NCBI RefSeq assembly: GCF_958450345.1
Contig: NC_088781.1
Location: 125,669,916 to 125,733,915 of the forward strand
DNA: 64,000 nt
Direction of reading: 5' to 3'
Source of the DNA: Calliphora vicina
Taxonomy: Eukaryota > Arthropoda > Insecta > Diptera > Calliphoridae
Position 1 is the first letter of the stretch. Every line of letters begins with the position of its first letter. Below the pieces are notes generated by a model. The model searched no databases and was not told the DNA's origin. It saw only the letters and a program-made list of their open reading frames with translations. The position numbers and the translations under genes were made by a program. Shown one piece after another: positions 33,401 through 41,849 of this stretch.

Positions 33401-35456
33401 TACCGATCGACTTAGAATCACTTACTGATTCGATTAAACGATGTCCGTCCGTCCGTCTGGTTGGCCGGCTGGCTGTCCATGCAAACCTCGTGCGCAGAGT
33501 ACAGGTCACAATTTTGAAGATATTTCGATCAAATTTGGTACATATTACTTTTTCGGCCCAGGGACGAAAACTATAGAAACTGGCTGAAATCGGTCCATTA
33601 TTTCACCTAGCCCCCATACAAAAGTCCTCTCGAAATTTGACTTTATGGGTCATAAATGTTTAATTTATATATGTATCTACACAAATTTCGCTCCAAATAA
33701 GTTTTATATAAACTGAATTAATGTCACCTAATTTTATGATGATCGGTCCATTATTAGTCATAGCTCCCATATAGACCCACTTGCGCAAATCACTTTAACG
33801 TGCATAAATCGCTTAAAAATGTTGGTATATACACAAAATTCAACAAAAATAACTTTCATATAGACATAAATCACACGACCTAATTTCATTGTGATCGGTC
33901 CATAATTGGTCATAGCTCCCATATAAGGCCCACTTCCGAAAATCACTCACGAATATAAATTATTGATATTTTAAAAGACAAATATTTTTACTTATTTACT
34001 TGGTGTAGGGTATTATATGGTCGGGCTTGACCGACCATACTTTCTTACTTGTTTTTTTGTAAAATTTGTGATTTTTTTTAAATAAGATTTTATAAAATTA
34101 TGGGTGATATTAAAGAATTATTTGCTTAGTTAGCAATTTTTTATGAAATTAAATATTTTTGCAAAATGAACCTGTTTTTTTTTTGGAAATTTTGAGATTT
34201 TTTAAATTAGAGATTTTTTTCCAGATATAACTCAATTAAAAATTTTTTTACGTTAAAAAATCAAGGTTTTTTTTTCAATTAAAATTTTTTTTACATTAAT
34301 TTATGGAGAATTGGTATTTTTCTGAAATAAGCGATTTTTTTACGAAATTTTAGTTTATTATACCCTTCAGCTTCGTGAGAAGGGTATACATATATAAGTT
34401 TGTCATTCCGTTTGTAATTTCTACATTTTTCATTTCCGACCCTATAAGTATATATATTCTGGATCCTTATAGATAGCGGAGTCGATTAAGCCATGTCCGT
34501 CTGTCTGTCCGTCTGTCTGTTGAAATCAATTTTCTGAAGACCCCAGATATCTTCGGGAACCAAATCTTCAATAATTCTGTCAGACATGCTTTCGAGAATT
34601 TTGCTATTTAAAATCAGCAAAATCGGTCCACAAATGGCTGAGATATGAGGAAAAAACCAAGACTGGATTACTAAGACATTAATATAGATAATATGGATAT
34701 CTAATGATAGATATTTCAAAGACATTTGCAACGACGTATATAACACCATAGTAAGTTTGACCTACAATGGGTCAAAATCGGAAAAAAAATTTAAAAAATA
34801 AAAAAAAAAATTTTAAATTTAAAAAATTAAAAAATTTTAAATAACAATCGAAAAAATTTTTTTCTCAAAAAATTAAAAAAACAACTGGAAAAAAAATTAA
34901 ATTTTGTTTACCTAAAAATATTAAAAATTTTGAAGTATAATTTGGTGAAGGGTATATAAGATTCGGCACAGCCGAATATAGCACTCATATTTGTTTTTAA
35001 ATCATTTTTTTTAATTCTAGGAATTGTCAATTTTTTAATTAATCTGTTATTGCAATAATTTTACATTTTTTTAACTACCACTTGATGCCAGAATTTTCCC
35101 TATGAGAGATTATGAAAATTTTGTCCATTTTAAGTCTCAATTTCAAACAACTTGAAATTCACTTTTTTCCCATATAATTGCTACTAAATCTTTATTATTT
35201 TTTTTTTTTTGCTTTCCAAGACACATCATAAATACTGATTTCACAACGATCAATCACTTTATTAAACAAATAATACCAAAGTTTCCTTTATATTGTCACA
35301 CACTATTTAAACAAACATATTTATTATACATATTATTTTGCTTAATTTACCTATGGACACATCGGAGATATTCTTTTCTGGTTCTAATATTACCATTGCC
35401 TTGGCCATGGCCAGACGCAGCAGTTCACATATAAATATTAGCTTGGAAATAAGCAT
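24106..35456 (-). CDS. Ir40a: Ionotropic receptor 40a, nine exons, 3' exon missing
   Basis: Divergent ionotropic glutamate receptor of the chemosensory/hygrosensory IR family. In Drosophila, IR40a acts with co-receptors IR25a and IR93a in sacculus neurons of the antenna for dry-air sensing; that function is inferred here by orthology. Joined exons give 744 codons. An N-terminal leader is followed by a non-conserved amino-terminal region (to about residue 210), then ligand-binding lobe S1 (PPWFW near 234; GDVGLSWERRKAIEFSFF near 334-351), M1 at about 381-401, a pore-loop region (IWFTVQLFLKQ), M3 at about 491-511 followed by YSAQLTSQFARPARERP, lobe S2 (about 517-665), a charged linker (about 672-720) and the start of M4 (LRMLQGAFIVLIVGYTMAG). 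Alignment from memory to Drosophila IR40a is nearly continuous, with blocks such as RRKAIEFSFFTLADSGAFAT apparently unchanged. Reading frame is kept through all eight resolved junctions, with no stop or frameshift. The gene looks functional, but the last exon was not located. Exons are listed separately. Confidence 0.95.
24465..24561 (-). CDS. Ir40a: Ir40a exon 8 (end of S2)
   Basis: 97-bp exon between acceptor TTCTAG and donor GTAAGT. It reads (G)SKSFQLSHKLYTRYSAVAV, then QIGCPFLDSLNDV. Phase fits both neighbours (one base carried in, two carried out). It lies alone between the long intron 7 and a 63-bp intron. Confidence 0.93.
24870..25545 (+). repeat. 114-bp minisatellite, six units, in Ir40a intron 7
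   Basis: The marker GTGATCACAGAT lies at about 24964, 25069, 25183, 25297, 25410 and 25523, so the period is 105-114 bp. Units share CGAGCTCCTTTTCTTGATTA, AACGCTTATTGGCCAAGTTA and ATTTAGATATTTTGAG. Identity between the middle units is high. Confidence 0.92.
25700..26775 (+). repeat. 35-bp minisatellite, subfamily B, left of 11-bp satellite
   Basis: About 30 diverged units with TTCCTAGATCTGTTTCTACT and CCAATTTTAGCTTCA. The block ends within CCTACTCCAAAT, where the 11-bp satellite starts at once. Confidence 0.85.
26775..27757 (+). repeat. 11-bp satellite (TTCTGTTCTAG)n, array 1
   Basis: About 89 tandem units, almost perfectly uniform, with a single interior variant (TTCTGATCTAG near 27479) and a few worn units at the right edge (TTCTATTCTAG, TTTTATTCTAG). 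It lies within Ir40a intron 7 and inside a 35-bp array. Confidence 0.97.
27757..27983 (+). repeat. 35-bp minisatellite, subfamily B, right of 11-bp satellite
   Basis: About six worn units (TTCCTAGATCTATTTCTTCT, TCCAATTCTAGC), showing that the 11-bp array interrupts one larger block. Confidence 0.75.
27984..28258 (+). repeat. Segmental duplication, copy 2 (Ir40a intron 7)
   Basis: Counterpart of 23185-23461, in the same orientation and in the same position relative to a 35-bp array. This copy lies inside the gene and the other outside it. Confidence 0.85.
28266..28814. mobile_element. Foldback/MITE-like element with ~180-bp inverted arms
   Basis: The left arm begins AAATATACATAGAGTGGAAA and the right arm ends with its reverse complement (TTTCCGCTCTATGTATATTT). 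The inner parts also pair: ACTAATACATTACCACCACT and CTGAGTTAGGTCTATGACAG on the left, CCTAACTCAGTTGCC and GAATGTATTAGT on the right, at about 85% identity. Between the arms CACATAGATCGGAAACTCTC recurs. It has no coding capacity and lies in Ir40a intron 7, about 100 bp from exon 7. Confidence 0.8.
28920..29094 (-). CDS. Ir40a: Ir40a exon 7 (S2 lobe)
   Basis: 175-bp exon with TTATAG acceptor and GTGAGT donor, encoding residues 556-613: NGTEIFRQLYALMKLQ, then EEGFLIDSVEAGIQLIADG and AVLGGRETLFFNIQQY. It would be missed by simple ORF scanning because it opens and closes inside short frames. Drosophila IR40a has closely matching GTELFRQLYALM and VLGGRETLFFN blocks. A 4.36-kb repeat-filled intron follows. 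Confidence 0.93.
29153..29382 (-). CDS. Ir40a: Ir40a exon 6 (M3 and start of S2)
   Basis: 230 bp with CCAG acceptor and GTGGGT donor. It reads SCQELYNGYRAKFLMTVYW, then M3 (IAATYVLADVYSAQL), the iGluR gating-motif equivalent YSAQLTSQFARPARERP, and the S2 start MIHDGYLLYVEKESSSLEML. The gene uses the two exons on either side without frameshift. Confidence 0.95.
29437..29890 (-). CDS. Ir40a: Ir40a exon 5 (end of S1, M1, pore region)
   Basis: 454-bp exon, residues 328-478. It holds the most conserved block, ADFFLGDVGLSWERRKAIEF, then M1 (WPYLILTIIVSGPVFYFVI), a cytoplasmic basic loop, and the pore-loop segment CIWFTVQLFLKQ. Donor GTGAGT splits a Ser codon completed by exon 6. One position differs from Drosophila: Leu stands where Gln precedes ADFF. 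The only usable acceptor (ACTCAG) gives this Leu. Confidence 0.95.
29949..30230 (-). CDS. Ir40a: Ir40a exon 4 (S1 ligand-binding lobe, first part)
   Basis: 282 bp, 94 codons, phase 0 at both ends. It starts SPPWFWVNYDNDSYNNNS and carries EVNVTGGRDHRLLQLLAQHM, then ends DTFTGGIGMLQIG at a GTAAGT donor. The GGRDHRLL and FTGGIG motifs are typical of IR40a S1. Confidence 0.95.
30289..30457 (-). CDS. Ir40a: Ir40a exon 3
   Basis: This 169-bp exon has a TTTTAG acceptor and a GTAAGT donor. It completes the split Ala codon, then reads FRIYYNQAYADGLGRLKLV and WYDGDNLGL, ending NFQGRVFRVPVFH just before the S1 ligand-binding lobe. The downstream intron is 58 bp. Confidence 0.95.
30523..30946 (-). CDS. 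Ir40a: Ir40a exon 2 (amino-terminal region)
   Basis: This 424-bp exon runs from a CTTTCAG acceptor to a GTGAGT donor and encodes residues 36-176. It includes the family-diagnostic stretches FKSVIFYDTELFFKFIE and HRLSLFIFYWGAKYPP, and ends VVITRPRKR. It supplies the extracellular region ahead of the ligand-binding domain. Confidence 0.95.
31546..32265 (+). mobile_element. Mini-me/INE-1-type element, subfamily 1, in Ir40a intron 1
   Basis: Starts TATACCCATCACCTTCGTGA, with the core GGAGTCGATTAAGCCATGTC and GTCCGTCTGTCTG, A/T filler near 32000-32180, and the 3' end GATTCGGCACAGCTGAATAT then CTTACTTGTTTTT. The 3' hairpin has one mismatch (GCTGAAT for GCCGAAT). Confidence 0.85.
32430..32670 (+). 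repeat. GCATATTT-rich degenerate repeat
   Basis: GCATATTTT or GCATATTTTTGC motifs recur seven or more times at irregular spacing, preceded by CAAATGCATG. Overlapping short frames on both strands are not genes. Confidence 0.6.
32735..32953 (+). mobile_element. Mini-me 3' fragment
   Basis: Only the A/T filler and the 3' end (GGTGAAGGGTATATAAGATT, then CGGCACATCCGAAT, then CTTACTTGTTTT) are present, so it is 5'-truncated. Confidence 0.75.
33306..34055 (+). mobile_element. Mini-me-type element, subfamily 2
   Basis: Starts TATACCCTACACCACAATAG and carries CCGATCGACTTAGAATCACT and TTCGATTAAACGATGTCCGT followed by GTCC/GTCT repeats, then ATCGGTCCATTATT-type internal repeats. It ends GGTGTAGGGTATTATATGGT with a 9-bp-stem hairpin (TATGGTCGG...CCGACCATA) and CTTACTTGTTTTT. 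The outline is the same as subfamily 1, but the sequence differs nearly throughout. Confidence 0.82.
34357..34997 (+). mobile_element. Mini-me/INE-1-type element, subfamily 1, in Ir40a intron 1
   Basis: Starts TATACCCTTCAGCTTCGTGA, with the (TA)n core and GTCCGTCTGTCTGTCC, and the 3' hairpin GATTCGGCACAGCCGAATAT. It ends CACTCATATTTGTTTTT, a slight change from the usual ACTTGTTTT. It has a 25-40-bp deletion relative to the copy at 31546. Confidence 0.83.
35351..35456 (-). CDS. Ir40a: Ir40a exon 1 (start codon, signal-like leader)
   Basis: ATG at 35456-35454 begins MLISKLIFICELLRLAMAKA, a short hydrophobic leader as expected for a membrane receptor. The exon is 106 bp (35 codons plus one base) and ends at a GTAAAT donor. 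The single leftover G joins GC of exon 2 to make Gly, giving GLSQIVKSLHPNQLAIL, which matches the Drosophila N-terminal region (ALTQIV...LAIL). The leader itself is poorly conserved, so the start rests on position and splice phase. Confidence 0.85.
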
Positions 35457-36470
35457 TTTTCTTGTTGTTTATTTTTTTTTTCTTTTCTCAAATTACACGT
35501 TTTTAAGCTTCTAATGTAGGTATTTTTTTTTTATTTTGCGCTTTGGTGGTGTCTTCCTTTAGGTATTCCTGGTATTTATACTCGAACACCTGTGCTTTGG
35601 TATCGTATTTATAGTTCTTGCACAAATTTTCTATAGGACTAATTTGTGTATGACTGCAAAGGTTCTTAGTATTTAGTTTGAGGCGTTTGAATGAAGAATA
35701 CCTTTTGATTAGCAATTATCCTATCATTTTCAGTTTTTAATTTTTCACTTTTCTTTGCGCGCTTGTTTTCTCCTAGACATTTTTTTTAAATATCACCTGT
35801 CATATTTGGTATTTGGCATATTGTGTCATGTTATGTGTCAATTTATGATAGAAAATATTTATACAAAGAATATGATTTATTTGGTATCTATATGAATGGA
35901 GAGTTCTTTGATAAACATCATAAGGATTAAAGGGATTATTGAGACAAGAATATAAAATATTCATAATTATGTAATATTTTGATTTGAAAATTAGTTCATT
36001 GTGGAAATGAAAAATTACAATGAATATTTTTATATTTATAAAGAAAAAACAACGGAAGTTTTACAAAATTTTTTTGTTTAAACCATGACTCAGTCTATTT
36101 TAACGGGGTTTTTTCAACTTAGTTTTCATTTACAAATGTTAAATATTACTTTTAACTTTTTTGTGTTTCTAAAACTTTTTGCATAATTTTTCTTAAATCA
36201 TAATTTCTAAGCATATTTCCGTAATAATACAAGTCAAAAATATTTCTAGCCGCTATATTTTATTGAAAAAAAAACCCACAAAAAAAAACTTTAGAAATGC
36301 AGAAAAGCGTAACATATTGTATGTTTTATGGTTTTTCTTGGTTAAAAACATAATTATGAAAAAAGGTACATAATAATAAATGGTAACACATACATAATAG
36401 CTTATTATGTAGAAAACTCCACATAGTTAAAGCCATAAAAGGTAAAATATACCAAAAATACAAACAAAAA
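35457..36470. promoter_or_regulatory. Ir40a 5' flank (putative promoter region)
   Basis: Unique, AT-rich DNA upstream of the Ir40a start codon and the only repeat-poor stretch next to the gene's 5' end. On the minus strand TGTATAAATATTTT near 35865 could be a TATA box, and a 70-codon frame at 35503-35715 could be an upstream ORF in the leader. Neither is supported beyond position. The transcription start is not determined. Confidence 0.35.
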
Positions 36471-36477
36471 CAAAATA

Positions 36478-37012
36478 AGAGAACTATATTCGGTAGTACC
36501 GAATCTTATATACACTTCACAAAACTAAACTTTTTTTCAAAACAGTTTTTAAATATTAAAAAAAAAATTTTTTTTTTCTAAATTGTTTTTTTAATTTTTT
36601 CCGAAATTTTTTTTTAATTTAAAAAAAAAAAAAATTATGACAAAAAATTTTAAAAATATTTTTCCCGATTTTGACCCATTTTTCCATTTATCGTTGCAAT
36701 GGACTTTGAAATATCTATCATTAGATATCCATATTGTCTCTATTAATGACTTAGTAATCCAGATATAGATCAAAAATAGGCCATAAATCGAGGTTGCCCG
36801 GCTTTTCCTTATATCTCAGCCATTTGTAGACCGATTTTGCTGATTTTAAATAGGAAACTTCTCGAAAGCATAGCTGACAAAATTATTGAAGACTTGGATC
36901 CCGAAGATTTCTGGGATCTTCAGAAAATTGATTTCAACAGACAGATAGATAGACAGACATGGTTTAATCGACTCCGCAATCTATAAGGATCCAGAATATA
37001 TATACTTTACTA
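36478..37012 (-). mobile_element. Mini-me subfamily 1, truncated
   Basis: Plus strand begins with the 3' end (CTATATTCGGTAGTACCGAA, TCTTATATACACTTCAC) and runs back through the core to GATCCAGAATATATATACTT, where it stops. About 85 bp of another sequence (TAGCTTGACCTGGTGCGCTT, CGCTACCCC) then lead to the next copy. Its hairpin is TTCGGTA-G-TACCGAA, a changed loop with the pairing kept. Confidence 0.8.
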
Positions 37013-37101
37013 GCTTGACCTGGTGCGCTTCGCTACCCCTGTCAAAGTAAAATAAAAATAAAATGGGAAAAGATTTTATAAGCAAATAAATGAATATAAT
37101 T

Positions 37102-37781
37102 AACAAGTAAGAGTGCTATATTCGGCTGTGCCGAATCTTATATACCCTTCACCAAATTATACCTTAAAATTTTAAATATTTATAGGTAAACAAAATTTAA
37201 TTTTTTAATTTTTTTGAAAAAAAATTTTTCCGATTGTTATTTTAAATTTAAAATTTTTTTTTTTTTTAATTTTTTTTTCTTTAAATTTTAAATTTTTTTA
37301 ATTTTTTTGAAAAAAATAAATTCGGGTTAAAATTTTTTTTTTCCGATTTTGACCCATTGTAGGTCCAACTTACTATGGTCTTATATACGTTGCAAATGTC
37401 TTTGAAATATCTATCATTAGATATCCATATTGTCTATATTAATGCCTTAGTAATCCAGATATAGGTCAAAAATAGGTCAAAAATCGAGGTTGTCTTGGTT
37501 TTTTCCTCATATCTCAGCCATTTGTGGACCGATTTTGCTGATTTTAAATAGCAAAATTCTCGAAAGCATGTCTGACAGAATTATTGAAGATTTGGATCCC
37601 GAATATATCTGGGGTCTTCAGAAAATTGATTTCAACAGACAGACAGACAGACGGTCAGACAGACGGACATCTATAAGGATCCAGAATATATATACTTTAT
37701 AGGGTTGGAAATGAAAAATGTAGAAATTACAAACGGAATGACAAACTTATATATACCCTTCTCACGAAGGTGAAGGGTATA
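37102..37781 (-). mobile_element. Mini-me subfamily 1, full length
   Basis: Reverse-oriented copy from AACAAGTAAGAGTGCTATAT with hairpin ATTCGGCTGTGCCGAAT, through the ACAGACAGACAGACGG core, to CTTCTCACGAAGGTGAAGGG and TATA. The (GTCY) region contains a short duplication. Confidence 0.85.
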
Positions 37782-37859
37782 ATAACGGAACTTCTTGTTT
37801 GTGATTAATTACATACTATGCCGTTGAAGGTATAAAAAATATCCTGTGATTTTAAAAAA

Positions 37860-38586
37860 TCGTGAAGCTTTTTTGAAGACATTCGCCTATTTTTAGTCAG
37901 ACTCCTTATAATGATATGAAAGCTATTTATTATAATAGTTAAAGTAATGCTTCAAATGAGTAATTTTGTTACCATTGTAGATAAAATATATAAATATTCG
38001 AATATCAAGTGAATCTACCACACCCCTTGTTCCCATCCGTCCCATTTTTGGATAAACTTCATGTACTGATAAGAAATTGATTCGTATAAAGTATGAAGGC
38101 TGTCGCAATAATAGTTCTGCAGATATTCGAAAATACTATATACTTTGCATGGGAAGTTCCACGCCCACTTATCCACTCCCGCCCATTTTCAGCTATTCTA
38201 TGTAAAATGATAAGAGAGCTATTCGGATAAAGTTGGAAGAATCTAGTAATTATAGATCTCAAGATATTTAGAAATAACTAATTACTTTTTATGGGAGGTG
38301 ACTCACCCCGAGTTCCGATCCTTTCCATTTTTTTATTAACTTCTTGCTCATATGAAGTTTGAAGCCTTTCACATTTACAGTTCTCCAGATATTCGAAAAT
38401 AACTAATTTAATACCGCCCATTTTCAGCCAAACCATGTAAAATGATAAGGGTGCTATTCGGACTAAATTTCAAGACTTCCACAATTATAGTTCACCATAT
38501 ATTTGAAAATAACTATTTACTTTGTATGGGAGGTGTCACACCCCCTGTTCCGATCCGTCCCATTTTTAGTTAAACTTCAAACAGTG
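37860..38586 (+). repeat. Diverged dispersed repeat, left part
   Basis: About two and a half composite units of roughly 300 bp marked by GATTCGTATAAAGT, AGTTCTGCAGATATTCGAAA, TATGGGAGGTGTCACACCCC and CTGTTCCGATCCGTCCCATT. The sequence resumes at 40088 beyond a transposon insertion, which allows the insertion site to be defined. Confidence 0.7.
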
Positions 38587-40087
38587 CACGATGGGGCCAA
38601 TGACAGGTTTTGAGGCAAAAATCCTTTTTTCAAGTCAACCATTTAAAAAAAATAATAACGGAATTTTATATTTAACACTTTGAAACACTCAAATATTAAA
38701 AAAATAAAGTCAGGTGGCAACTCATGGCGACATGCCGAGCTGCCAAAGTTGCCAAAGTTGCCAAGTTTTGCTTTGCTACATTTCCCGACATTCAATCATA
38801 ATGAAACAACAAAGGAATTTTAGTCGTCAAACAAAAACTTTTAAGATTATAAAAATTTTGTAAAATGGAGAACACTTGTAAAGCTGTGTAAATTAAAATG
38901 TTATTAAAAATTTCAAAAAAAAGTTAGATGTAGTAAATAATTTTTTGTGTCAACTTGTGTTGTCTTTTTTGTGAAGTTTTTGCTGTCGTCCATATATTCT
39001 TTGGAATAGAACTTTGTTTATCCGAGCGTATCCGTGAAAAAATATATGTGTGGGGAAAGGTAATAATGTGTACTATAATTTTTTGGAAAAACCATTTGCC
39101 GCCATTTGCCGCTGTTTATAAAAATTTATTTCCAGATAGCGTATAACTTAAAAATTGGGATATTTATACCCTAAACCTCCATAGTGGGGAGGGTATATTG
39201 GGTTAGTGCTGATGTTTATAACGAGCAAAAATATTGTTCCAACACCCACCTTATGGTGTACCAATCTGCTCAGGATCACTTTCTGAGTCGATTAAGCGAT
39301 GTCCGTCCGTCTGTCCTTCTGTCAATGTAAACCTTTTAATCAAACTACAGGTTCCAATTTTAAAGCAAATTCGACAAAATTTTGTACAAGCTTTTCACTT
39401 GTCCCAGGGACAAAGCCTGTTGAATTTGGTTAGAATTGGTCCATTATTTCTCCTAGCCCCCATACGATTGCCCTATCTGAAAATAGTTAAGCTCTCATAA
39501 AAATCTTATTTATATAGATATCCAAACCAAATTCAGCACAAATAAGTTTTATATAAGCCGAAATCGCACCACCAAATTTTGTGTCGATCGCACTTCCGAA
39601 AATCACTTTTATAACGATCCACGATGGGGCCAATGACAGGTTTTTGAGGCAAAAAGTACTTTTTTAAAGTCAACCATTTAAAAAAAATAATAACGGAATT
39701 TTATATTTAACACTTTGAAACACTCAAGTTTCTAAATACATAAATGTATCTTGAACAGACTGCAATTATCCGCCTATAGCCATGCATATATTTCCTTTCA
39801 CTAGAGGTGGGTTTGGCAGTAGGCGGATTGACTAGAAATGATTACTAAAGTCTTAGGTGAGCATTTATGTGACCTATTTGAAACTCAGAAACTTATTGTT
39901 TCCCGGTGTTCATCAACCGCAGTAGTACTTTAATCCACCTACTGGAAATGGGCGTGGCACTGCCCGATTGACTTAATTTTTTTACTGAAGACTTAAAAGC
40001 TCATTATTATCATCTGTACGAAATTTGAAAGGTCTAGCTGTTTCCTGTTATTTATTGCCTCAAAAACTGGTCATTGGCCCCATCGTG
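38587..40087. mobile_element. DNA transposon with 33-bp TIRs and CAGTG site duplication
   Basis: The left end, starting CACGATGGGGCCAATGACAG, and the reverse complement of the right end (CACGATGGGGCCAATGACCA) match over about 33 bp. The insertion is flanked on both sides by CAGTG (38582-38586 and 40088-40092), and joining the flanks restores the surrounding repeat. A second left end in direct orientation starts at 39620, so the insertion is composite: a left part (38587-39162), a mini-me fragment (39163-39619), then a 468-bp copy with both ends (39620-40087). No transposase frame was seen. Confidence 0.82.
39163..39619 (+). mobile_element. Mini-me subfamily 2 fragment, 3'-truncated
   Basis: Starts TATACCCTAAACCTCCATAG, with CTGAGTCGATTAAGCGATGT and CCGTCCGTCTGTCC, and is cut off at the TIR that starts at 39620. 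It resembles the element at 33306. Confidence 0.75.
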
Positions 40088-40199
40088 CAGTGATACGAAA
40101 TTAATTCGTGTAAAGTTTGAAGATAGTCACAATTTTAGTTCTGCAGATATTCGAAAATAACTATTTACTTTGTATGGGTGGTACAAATTTTGCCACTAA

Positions 40200-41340
40200 A
40201 GTCACCTTTTGTGAGTTCAAATTCATTCAGAATCATGTGTGCCTAATTTTAAATGTTTGGGTTTATTATTATAAAATATTCAAAAGGTACCATTGCAATA
40301 AAGAAATAGTGCCATTGATTATCACTTTTGAATTCGCATTCACTAAACCATAACCCGTAAAGTTTGAATTTTAAATTTGTATAGCATTTCCTATATTATC
40401 AACTAATTTTGTTTCTATAATACTTAATATTTAATAAATTGTCACAAAACCGAAACCGATCGGTTTTAAATTTTTTAAAAACGAAACTGTGGTTTTGAAA
40501 TTCTTCGGATTTTTGGAAAAGTACCCATGAGAATCAAGAAAAAGTACCATCAAGTACCATGCCGTTGAATTTTCACTCACTTGGGACCATATATGCTTAA
40601 TTTCATGTTTCTAAGTCTATTGTTATAGAAAATTCAAATTTTGGTACCTAAATCTTATCCCCTATTCCTAACAATAACTTCACTCAGATACATAATAGCT
40701 AACTTTAATGTCGATAAGTGAAATAATTTAAAATATTAAAAAAGTACCATTAGGAGAAAAGTACCAATTTCCCTTTTCCTCCTTGAACACCCCATAAGTT
40801 TGAAATTTAAAATTATTCCATTTTGTAAAAATTTTTTATTCTACAGACATGTCTCAAAAGATTAAAATCTGTCCCAAGAATGTGACCAAGAAAAAATATG
40901 TTTTAAAAAAAAGTACCAAATTGTTTACCCGGATTTGGCCCAATATACACCTTGGCACTCGAGTTACAAATAACACCATGTTAGTTAATTTTTGTATGAA
41001 TCCAAAAATTATCAAAATTGGCTTAATAATTTAAAATAAAACGTATTTTCCCGATTTTATCCCCTTTTTGGTACCTTTTTGTCCGCATTGCGGTGGTAAA
41101 ATTTTATTCAAATAAATTTCGGTATCGTGGTGGGAGCTCATAATATAATATTCGTATGTCTATGTCAAATTATAGAAAAACATATTTTATGAAAAATTAT
41201 GTACCAAAAATAAACACAAAAAAGTCAATATTTTTTATTTTTTACAATTTTGTTTTTGAAAGATTGAAGAAAAATGGCTACATATCTAAACAATTTGGAA
41301 CATATTTCGCTAAGAACAATGTGTAATAAGTTACGTGGAT
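40200..41340 (+). repeat. Dispersed repeat 'AAAGTACCA', copy 2
   Basis: Counterpart of 16375-17340, with AAAGTACCATTAGGAGAAAA, GTACCAATTTCCCTTTTCC and TTTTTGTATGAATCC. The order of shared blocks is the same. The first 150 bp are not shared. Confidence 0.65.
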
Positions 41341-41654
41341 GAGAAAAACACCTGTTTTAATAAAATATCACTCTTTGACCCCCTCTAACAAAGAGAGTTC
41401 TTGACTGATCTTGTTGAAGAATTGAGTCTGAATTAGTATTTAATAGGAACCTTTTGCAAAATTCATCCCGATCAGAAATCATCGGTCTCAAAATTTGGTT
41501 CACTTGACATGAAATCACCATATATGTCCATGCCTTATGCGGCACTTCTTTTTCAAATTAAAGCAAAACTTCCCGCATTTGATGTTTATTAGTTGGCACA
41601 AAATTCGAAGCAAAAAAAAGGTTCTTTTTTTACCCTATAATGTTCAATAACTAA

Positions 41655-41830
41655 GTGAGAATAAGTGACAGAGAAGAAAAGTTAGAAGACCAAGAATTGG
41701 AGGCATTACTCAATGAAAATTGTTTTCAAACTCAACAAGAGCTTGCAAAATGATTGGGAGCTATTCAATCAGCAATTTCAAAACATTTGCAAGCAGCAGG
41801 ATTCATGAAAAATTTCAATTGAGGGTTGTT
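41655..41830 (+). pseudogene. Mariner transposase N-terminal relic
   Basis: Frames read LEALLNENCFQTQQELAK, a stop, LGAIQSAISKHLQAAGFM, matching the helix-turn-helix region of mariner transposases (DED..CQTQQELA..L...Q.AISKRL). One in-frame stop is present and the catalytic domain is absent. Confidence 0.75.
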
Positions 41831-41849
41831 TGTTCCATAACTCTGGTTA

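Larger units (their letters stand above)
30947..35350 (-). other. Ir40a intron 1 (4.4 kb, mini-me cluster)
   Basis: Canonical GT-AG intron. It contains five mini-me/INE-1-type copies or fragments (31546-34997), GCATATTT-rich DNA and long A/T runs. No coding segment was seen. The other resolved introns, apart from intron 7, are 54-65 bp, so this one grew by insertion. Confidence 0.85.

Noticed and set aside
35503..35715. 70-codon minus-strand frame just upstream of Ir40a
   Set aside because: Out of keeping with any IR N-terminus and followed by stops before the exon 1 ATG. At most an upstream ORF in the leader.
37490..37702. 70-codon frame with ILESMSDRIIEDL
   Set aside because: Translation of a mini-me core; related frames occur in the copies at 15768 and 34357.
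41357..41545. 62-codon minus-strand frame starting MPHKAWTYMVISCQ
   Set aside because: Protein-like composition, but no recognised family, no splice sites and no conservation evidence; next to mariner debris.
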